Assembly: GCA_026398815.1 (NCBI GenBank)
Contig: JAPLSA010000017.1
Location: forward strand, 558,001 to 622,000
Direction: 5' to 3'
Source of the DNA: Gammaproteobacteria bacterium
GTDB taxonomy: Bacteria; Pseudomonadota; Gammaproteobacteria; Nevskiales; Nevskiaceae
Length of the DNA: 64,000 bases
Shown here: positions 59,585 to 64,000 of the stretch, in pieces
Position numbering within the stretch: position 1 is the first letter of the stretch
Layout: each line of letters begins with the position of its first letter
Translations under genes and position numbers: made by a program
Notes under the pieces: generated by a model
Told to the model about the DNA's origin: nothing
Databases searched by the model: none
Seen by the model: the letters and a program-made list of their open reading frames with translations, nothing else

Positions 59585-59978
59585 TGGCCGGGGTCGGTAT
59601 CGGGACGAGCGGTCGTCAGCGACCGAAGAACGGTGCATTTGCGGCTTTCTTGCGCCCTGGCCGCGGTTTCGGCGCGATTCGTGCTTGCATGGCCTTGTCG
59701 GTGCGACGTATCTTTCGCGCCGCTTGAGGCGACCTCCCGCGTCGCCTCGTCACTGCCGAAGCACTGCACTTCCCGACGCCATGTCCGCACGTTCACGCCA
59801 TTCGATGCCCCACACGCACCAGGCCACCGGCCCGGCTTGCGCGTGGACGAATGCCGTCGTCAATCCAGGTGCCGTCGTTGTCGTGCTGCCGCTGCTGTCC
59901 ATCGTCAAAACCCGCGTCATCGACTGATCGTCCAGAACATCGGAGATCGGTCACCCGGTCTCCCCAAGGCTTGCGAAT
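59585..59978 (+). other. Intergenic region without recognised gene, ending in a strong terminator
   Basis: No convincing gene is visible between the fliC promoter and the terminator at 59979-60010. Short plus-strand frames exist (for example 59685-59927, 80 codons, with an odd hydrophobic end VVVVLPLLSIVKTRVID), but they have no ribosome-binding site and no known family. Because the plus-strand terminator has no gene in front of it, a small RNA or short leader transcript is likely here. Confidence 0.4.
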
Positions 59979-60010
59979 GCCCCCGGGAGTGCAGCTCCCG
60001 GGGGCTTTTT
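59979..60010 (+). terminator. Perfect intrinsic terminator with no upstream gene
   Basis: The stem GCCCCCGGGAG/CTCCCGGGGGC (11 bp, perfect) with loop TGCAG is followed by five T residues (60006-60010) on the plus strand. It lies 45 bases before the next ATG, so it either ends a short transcript from the preceding gap or attenuates the gene at 60055. Confidence 0.92.
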
Positions 60011-60054
60011 CGTGATGGGCATTCGCGCTGCCAACACCTTGCGGACTTTGCGTC

Positions 60055-60705
60055 ATGACCCTCGAAGCCCTGTTGCTCCGCTGCACCCGCCTGCTGGGCC
60101 TGAAGACCATCGCCATCGGCGATGGCCAGCGCGGCCTGCTGTATCGCGATCGCCGCGCGGTCCGGGTGCTGATGCCGGGCGTCACCCGGCTGATCGGCCA
60201 TCACGCGCCGCTGGATCTGCGGCTGTGCCGTGTCGACGCCAGCCCGCTGTACACCGGGGCCGACGCCGAACAGCTGATCGAAGCGGCCGAGCCGGCCGTC
60301 GTCGAGGCCTTCACGCTGATCGAAGCCGGCGCCGACGAGGTGCTGCTGCTGTCCGTCGACGGCCGGCTCGTCGAGGCCTTGCCGCCGCGCGCCCGCCGCC
60401 TGTGCTGGAAGCGCGCCACGGCGCCCGTCGTGCAGCGGCTGGCGCTGCGCGATTCATTGCAGGTGCCGGCCAACCTGCTGGCCGACCTGCAGGCGATCGG
60501 CCGTCTCGACACACGGGTCAGCTGCTTCGAGGTTCCCGACGGCGCCACCGGGCGGGTGTTCGCCGACGGCCGGCTGATCGGCGAACTCGGCCCGGGCCGG
60601 CACGGCTACTGGCGCAGCGCCCGCAAGCTCGGCTTTCGCGTCGTCGGCGCCCGCCGTCCGCAGGCCGAGCGGCCGGCGACGGCGGCCCGGCGCCAGGCGG
60701 CCTGA
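60055..60705 (+). CDS. Slipin N-terminal-like protein lacking the SPFH domain
   Basis: This 216-residue protein contains two copies of the short beta module that precedes the SPFH domain in one slipin/stomatin subfamily: IAIGDGQRGLLYRDRRAVRV, LMPGVTRLIG at the start, and VPDGATGRVFADGRLIGELG, PGRHGYWRSARKLGFRVV at the end. The SPFH domain that normally follows is missing and the C terminus is a basic tail (RRPQAERPATAARRQAA). No membrane helix is obvious. Function is unknown. It follows the terminator closely with no good ribosome-binding site, so expression may be low or regulated. Confidence 0.55.
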   Translation: MTLEALLLRCTRLLGLKTIAIGDGQRGLLYRDRRAVRVLMPGVTRLIGHHAPLDLRLCRVDASPLYTGADAEQLIEAAEPAVVEAFTLIEAGADEVLLLSVDGRLVEALPPRARRLCWKRATAPVVQRLALRDSLQVPANLLADLQAIGRLDTRVSCFEVPDGATGRVFADGRLIGELGPGRHGYWRSARKLGFRVVGARRPQAERPATAARRQAA

Positions 60706-60755
60706 GGGGCATCTTCTCGCAACAGAAATGCCATCTTGTACCTAGTATTTAGATT

Positions 60756-60800
60756 CTTATTCCATAAACAGCTAGCGTTCCTTATTCCCCCGCCTTATTT
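60756..60800 (+). promoter_or_regulatory. AT-rich region with three CTTATTCC-like repeats upstream of the FAD protein
   Basis: This AT-rich patch contains CTTATTCC (60756), CCTTATTCC (60780) and CCTTATTT (60793). The same CCTTATTCC occurs at 62363 upstream of the SsuF-like gene, and cysB is encoded 2.6 kb away. Binding by CysB or another sulfur regulator is a hypothesis based on this sharing and on the gene content. Confidence 0.4.
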
Positions 60801-60863
60801 GGTCATTCGTTCTGCAGCCTCGGGCTTTCATAATCGCGTCGACCCCGAAAGCCAGGAACGCCT

Positions 60864-62318
60864 GTGTCCCGACGCCAACCGTGCCCCGTCATTGCCATCG
60901 TCGGCGCCGGCTTCAGCGGCACGATGGCGGCGACCCATCTGCTCCGCGAAGCCCGTTCGCCGCTGCGGGTGGTGCTGATCGAGCGCGCCGAAGCCACCGC
61001 TGCCGGCATCGCCTACCGGGAGCAGTCGGACCGGCATCTGCTGAATGTGCGCGCCGAAGGCATGAGCGCGTTCCCGGACCAGCCGGGCCACTTCCTGCGC
61101 TGGCTCACCGACTATCGCGGCGACGAAGCGCTGGTCAATCCGGCGGCGTTTCTGCCGCGCCGGCTGTATGGCCATTACCTGCGTGACGTGCTGGCCACCG
61201 CCGCCGACCAGGCGCCGCGCGACGTGCGGCTCGACATCGTCCAGGACGAGGTCTGCGGCCTCGCCGCCGGCCCGTCGAAGCTGACGCTGCGGCTGGCGTC
61301 CGGCGGCGTCATCGAGGCCGATCGCCTGGTGCTGGCGATTGGCAACCCTGGCCCTGCCGATCCGCCGGTCGACGACCGGCGCTTCTATGCCTCGCCGATG
61401 TACCAGAGCCACGCCTGGTCGATGCAGGGACTGATCTCGCTGCGCCGGGACGATGCCGTGCTGCTGGTCGGCTCCGGCCTGACCACGCTGGACTGGATCG
61501 CCTCGCTGGCCGAACGCGGCCATCGCGGCGCCATCCACGTGGTGTCGCGGCGCGGCCTGCTGCCCCGGGCGCACCAGAGCGCCGCGCGCCACCTGCTCGG
61601 CTTCGATCCGGCGGTCGCGCCGCCGTCGGTACGGGCGTTGATGCGGCTGATCCGCCACGAGGTCGCCGCCGTCACCGCCGCTGGCGGCGACTGGCGTTCG
61701 GTGATGGATGCGCTGCGCCCGCACGGCCAGACGCTCTGGCAGCGGCTGCCGCGCGTGGAGCAGCAGCGCTTCCTGCGCCATGCCCGCACCTGGTGGGACA
61801 TCCACCGGCATCGCGCCGCGCCGCGCAATCTCGACACCGTGCAACGGCTGATCGACCAGGGCCAGCTGGAGCTGATGGCGGCCCGGCCGGTGGCCTTCGT
61901 CGAGCATGGCAACCATGTCGACGTGCACCTGCGGCCGCGCGGCCGCACCGGCACGGTGATCCGCAGCGTGCAGCGGGTGGTCAACTGCACCGGGCCGGAC
62001 AGCAACTACCGCCGGCTGAACCATCCGCTGCTGAACACGCTGCGCGAACAGGGCCTGGCGCGGGTCGACGATCTCGGGCTCGGGCTAGACACCGATGCCG
62101 GCGGCCGCCTGCTGCAGCAGGACGGCCAGCCGTCGACGCAGCTCTACACCCTCGGCCCGCCACGCAAGGGCGCGCTCTGGGAAACCACCGCCGTGCCGGA
62201 AATCCGCCAGCAGGCGCAGGCACTTGCGCGTGATCTGCTGGATTCGCTCGAGCCGCTCCGCAGTGATGCCGGCGAGCTGCGCGGCGTGCTCTCCGGGCGG
62301 CCGGCGACGGCGCTCTGA
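60864..62318 (+). CDS. FAD/NAD(P)-binding protein (YdhS/COG4529-like)
   Basis: This 484-residue flavoprotein has an N-terminal dinucleotide fold (IAIVGAGFSGTMAATHLLRE), the family motif HLLNVRAEGMSAFPDQPGHF, a second Rossmann segment (AVLLVGSGLTTLDWIASLAE) and VVNCTGPDSNYRRLNHPLLN toward the C terminus. It belongs to the NAD_binding_9 group, whose substrates are mostly unknown. The start is GTG with AGGAA seven bases upstream. The AT-rich, repeat-containing upstream region is shared in part with the 62469 gene, suggesting co-regulation. Confidence 0.85.
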   Translation: MSRRQPCPVIAIVGAGFSGTMAATHLLREARSPLRVVLIERAEATAAGIAYREQSDRHLLNVRAEGMSAFPDQPGHFLRWLTDYRGDEALVNPAAFLPRRLYGHYLRDVLATAADQAPRDVRLDIVQDEVCGLAAGPSKLTLRLASGGVIEADRLVLAIGNPGPADPPVDDRRFYASPMYQSHAWSMQGLISLRRDDAVLLVGSGLTTLDWIASLAERGHRGAIHVVSRRGLLPRAHQSAARHLLGFDPAVAPPSVRALMRLIRHEVAAVTAAGGDWRSVMDALRPHGQTLWQRLPRVEQQRFLRHARTWWDIHRHRAAPRNLDTVQRLIDQGQLELMAARPVAFVEHGNHVDVHLRPRGRTGTVIRSVQRVVNCTGPDSNYRRLNHPLLNTLREQGLARVDDLGLGLDTDAGGRLLQQDGQPSTQLYTLGPPRKGALWETTAVPEIRQQAQALARDLLDSLEPLRSDAGELRGVLSGRPATAL

Positions 62319-62362
62319 GCAGCGGATCGAGCGCTGCACCACCACCACGGACGGCTTGCCGC

Positions 62363-62416
62363 CCTTATTCCGTTACGCATATAAAAAGCATTTTATATTT
62401 CTTTAAATACTAAATA
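62363..62416 (+). promoter_or_regulatory. AT-rich promoter region of the SsuF-like gene
   Basis: After CCTTATTCC (62363-62371) comes GTTACGCATATAAAAAGC and a further AT-rich run to about 62416, in otherwise GC-rich DNA. The stretch TTATTCCGTTACGCATATAA resembles promoters of sulfonate and sulfate-ester genes in Pseudomonas. A CysB site here is an inference. Confidence 0.45.
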
Positions 62417-62468
62417 GCGCCCCGTAACCTCTCGCTCCGTTAAGCCTTTGGCATTCAAGGAGTGAGTG

Positions 62469-62684
62469 ATGGTGATCCACGCGATCAACAGCAGAAACCA
62501 GATTCCCGGCCGCATCGTCGAGATCGTGCTCGGCCCGGTGGTGTCGGAAGTCGATGTCGAAACCGAGTCCGGCATCGTCACCTCGATCGTCACCACGCGA
62601 TCGATCAAGAGCCTGAACCTGCAGGTCGGCTCGGAAGTGCTGGCCGTGTTCAAGGCCACCGAAGTGATGCTGGCGAAGATCTGA
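62469..62684 (+). CDS. Small TOBE-domain molybdopterin-binding protein, SsuF-like
   Basis: This 71-residue single TOBE domain (INSRNQIPGRIVEIVLGPVV, SIVTTRSIKSLNLQVGSEVL, FKATEVMLAKI) is typical of molybdate/molybdopterin-binding Mop proteins. In Pseudomonas the homologue SsuF is encoded with sulfonate uptake genes. The ATG at 62469 is six bases after AAGGAG; an in-frame GTG at 62466 is too close. The nearby cysB and the AT-rich promoter support a link to sulfur supply; no ssu transporter is in the window. Confidence 0.75.
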   Translation: MVIHAINSRNQIPGRIVEIVLGPVVSEVDVETESGIVTSIVTTRSIKSLNLQVGSEVLAVFKATEVMLAKI

Positions 62685-62730
62685 AGCCGGCCAGCCGCGC
62701 GCCGCGTCCCCGCTCCGACTCCCGATCCCC

Positions 62731-63342
62731 ATGTGCCTGATCATCCACCAGCCGATCGGTGCGACCACGCCGGTCGCGCTGCTGGAATCCGCTGCCGAAT
62801 ACAACCCGGACGGCTTCGGGTTCATGGGTTTCGATGCCCACGGCAAGACGCGCATCGAACGCAGCGGCATCGCCGACGTGGCACTGGCCAGCCGGCTGGC
62901 CGAGCAGTTCGCGGGCCGCAACTGCGCGTTCCACTTCCGGCGCCGCACGCGCGGTTCCTCGCATGCCGAGAACCTGCATCCGTTCAAGCTCGCCCACGGC
63001 CTGTACCTGATGCACAACGGCACCGCGCGGGTCGAGCTCCGGCAGGCCGGGCGTTCCGACACCTGGCATCTGGTCCACGACTACCTGGGGCCATTCCTGG
63101 CCAACCGCCGGCGGCTGATCTACGACCGCGACTTCCGCCACATCCTCGATGCCTGGCTGGGGCCGCAGAACCGGATCGTGTTTCTCGACGAGGCCGAGGG
63201 CCGCATCGAGCTGCTGCACCGTGCCGACGGCCTGGAGTGGAACGGCCTGTGGCTCAGCAATGCCCGCTGGGTCGATCGCCGGCTGCTGTCGCTGGAAGGT
63301 CATGACGGCGTCTACCGCGCCACCGAAGCCTCGTTCTGCTGA
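62731..63342 (+). CDS. Class II glutamine amidotransferase-like (Ntn hydrolase) protein
   Basis: This 203-residue protein starts MCLIIHQPIG, so removal of Met exposes a catalytic Cys as in class II amidotransferases. The motifs YNPDGFGFMGFDAHGKTRIE, CAFHFRRRTRGSSHAENLHP and YLMHNGTARV match the glutaminase fold. No synthase partner domain is present. The C-terminal half (LDAWLGPQNRIVFLDEAEGR) is not recognised. It follows the TOBE gene by 46 bases and may share its transcript. Confidence 0.7.
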   Translation: MCLIIHQPIGATTPVALLESAAEYNPDGFGFMGFDAHGKTRIERSGIADVALASRLAEQFAGRNCAFHFRRRTRGSSHAENLHPFKLAHGLYLMHNGTARVELRQAGRSDTWHLVHDYLGPFLANRRRLIYDRDFRHILDAWLGPQNRIVFLDEAEGRIELLHRADGLEWNGLWLSNARWVDRRLLSLEGHDGVYRATEASFC

Positions 63343-63361
63343 CGCGCGCCGCCGGCGCGCG
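63343..63361 (+). other. GC hairpin between the amidotransferase-like gene and cysB
   Basis: The perfect 8-bp stem CGCGCGCC/GGCGCGCG with a three-base loop immediately follows the stop codon. No T tract follows, so it may stabilise the mRNA end or reduce read-through into cysB rather than terminate fully. Confidence 0.35.
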
Positions 63362-63399
63362 ATCCGACGGACCACAACATCAAAAAGGGACATGCAGTC

Positions 63400-64000
63400 A
63401 TGAAACTGCGTCAGCTTCACTACGTGATGGAAATCTCCAAGCGCGGCCTCAGCGTCACCGCCGCAGCGGAGGCGCTGTTCACCTCGCAGCCGGGCGTTTC
63501 CAAGCAGGTGCGCCTGCTCGAGGAAGAACTCGGCGTCGACATCTTCGTGCGCAACGGCAAGCACATCTCCGAGATCACGCCGGCCGGCAAGCGCATCCTC
63601 GAATACACGCGCCGGCTGCTGCTGGAAGCCGACAACATCCGCAACATCGCGTCCGAATTCCGCACCGCCGACCGCGGCGACCTCAGCGTCGCCACCACCC
63701 ACACGCAGGCGAGCTACGCGCTGCCGCCGGTGATCGGCGGCTTCCGCAAGGCCTGGCCGTCGGTGGCACTGCACCTGCACCAGGGCAGCCCGCCGCAGAT
63801 CGCCAAGCAGGCGGTCGAGGGCGCCGCCGATTTCGCCATCGCCACCGAGGCGCTCGAACACTTCGACGACCTGGTGATGCTGCCCTGCTACCACTGGAAC
63901 CGCAGCATCCTGGTGCCGCCGGACCACCCGCTGGCGCACCAGTTCGGCGACCGCCCGCAGGCGCTGACCCTGGCCGAGATCGCTGCCTATCCGGTGATCA
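63400..64000 (+). CDS. cysB: LysR-type sulfur regulator CysB (cut by window end)
   Basis: The first 200 residues of CysB are present. The N-terminal helix-turn-helix is LSVTAAAEALFTSQPGVSKQ. The effector domain starts near residue 90, with sulfate-contact residues Thr100, Thr102 and Gln103 in ATTHTQAS and a second family motif DFAIATEALEHFDDLVMLPC. Residue 105 is Ser where the family usually has Arg (THTQARY). The ATG is at 63400; GGGA lies about ten bases upstream. CysB activates sulfate and organosulfur genes under sulfur limitation. Confidence 0.93.
   Translation, partial: MKLRQLHYVMEISKRGLSVTAAAEALFTSQPGVSKQVRLLEEELGVDIFVRNGKHISEITPAGKRILEYTRRLLLEADNIRNIASEFRTADRGDLSVATTHTQASYALPPVIGGFRKAWPSVALHLHQGSPPQIAKQAVEGAADFAIATEALEHFDDLVMLPCYHWNRSILVPPDHPLAHQFGDRPQALTLAEIAAYPVI

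Noticed and set aside
59685-59927. 80-codon plus-strand frame before the terminator at 59979
   Set aside because: It has no ribosome-binding site and no recognisable family. A noncoding transcript explains the terminator as well.

Overview
The window is high-GC proteobacterial DNA with no visible RNA gene, phage module or CRISPR array. The left end is the distal half of a bacteriochlorophyll/reaction-centre operon: bchH end, bchL, bchM, lhaA, puhA, puhB, puhC, acsF, puhE. The rest is mostly a polar-flagellum and chemotaxis supercluster with FlhF/FlhG, FleQ, its own RpoN, CheZ and motCD. A purple or aerobic anoxygenic phototrophic gammaproteobacterium fits best. The rpoN-fleQ pair, a tetrameric-type PilZ gene and fliS/fliD/fliC recall Xanthomonadales/Nevskiales, but that placement is inference.

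Region by region. 1-8028 (+): photosynthesis operon, mostly with ATGA-type overlaps or short gaps. 8081-9684 (-): a lysozyme/peptidoglycan-binding protein and a YoaK-like membrane protein. 9784-31867 (-): a large chemosensory block. It holds four complete chemoreceptors, a 138-residue receptor fragment, three cheW, cheA, cheR, cheD, cheB, an outer-membrane barrel-like protein, and a tightly coupled operon of STAS, CheY, histidine kinase, REC-HDOD, REC-HD-like and degenerate REC-HDOD proteins. 31910-42161 (-): motD, motC, cheA2, cheZ, cheY, fliA, flhG, flhF, flhA. 42299-49128 (-): fliK, fliJ, fliI, fliH, fliG, fliF, fliE. 49373-50389 (+): a PAS-GGDEF protein. 50429-50633: a transposase-less MITE-like insertion with target duplication. 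50818-59437 (-): fleQ, a response regulator, rpoN, a NarL-type regulator, a PilZ protein, fliS, fliD, flaG, fliC. 59438-64000 (+): an intergenic region ending in a strong terminator, an SPFH-less slipin-like protein, an FAD/NAD(P)-binding protein, a SsuF-like TOBE protein, a class II amidotransferase-like protein and cysB (cut by the window end).

Regulation can be read from the sequence. Several minus-strand operons start with a -24/-12 (sigma-54) promoter sharing an extended form close to GGGAACAGGTCTTGCA (before the receptor fragment-cheRDB, cheW, STAS, flhA, fliE twice, and PilZ genes). fliC and fliS have sigma-28 promoters with exact 11-base spacing. This is the FleQ/RpoN -> FliA hierarchy, and rpoN, fleQ and fliA are all encoded here.

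The most unusual items are the free-standing receptor fragment with its own sigma-54 promoter directly ahead of cheR-cheD-cheB; a terminal VELF motif shared by CheD and one receptor; the outer-membrane protein coupled to a receptor gene; the MITE; the terminator with no recognised gene in front of it; and a possible sulfur-starvation group around cysB.
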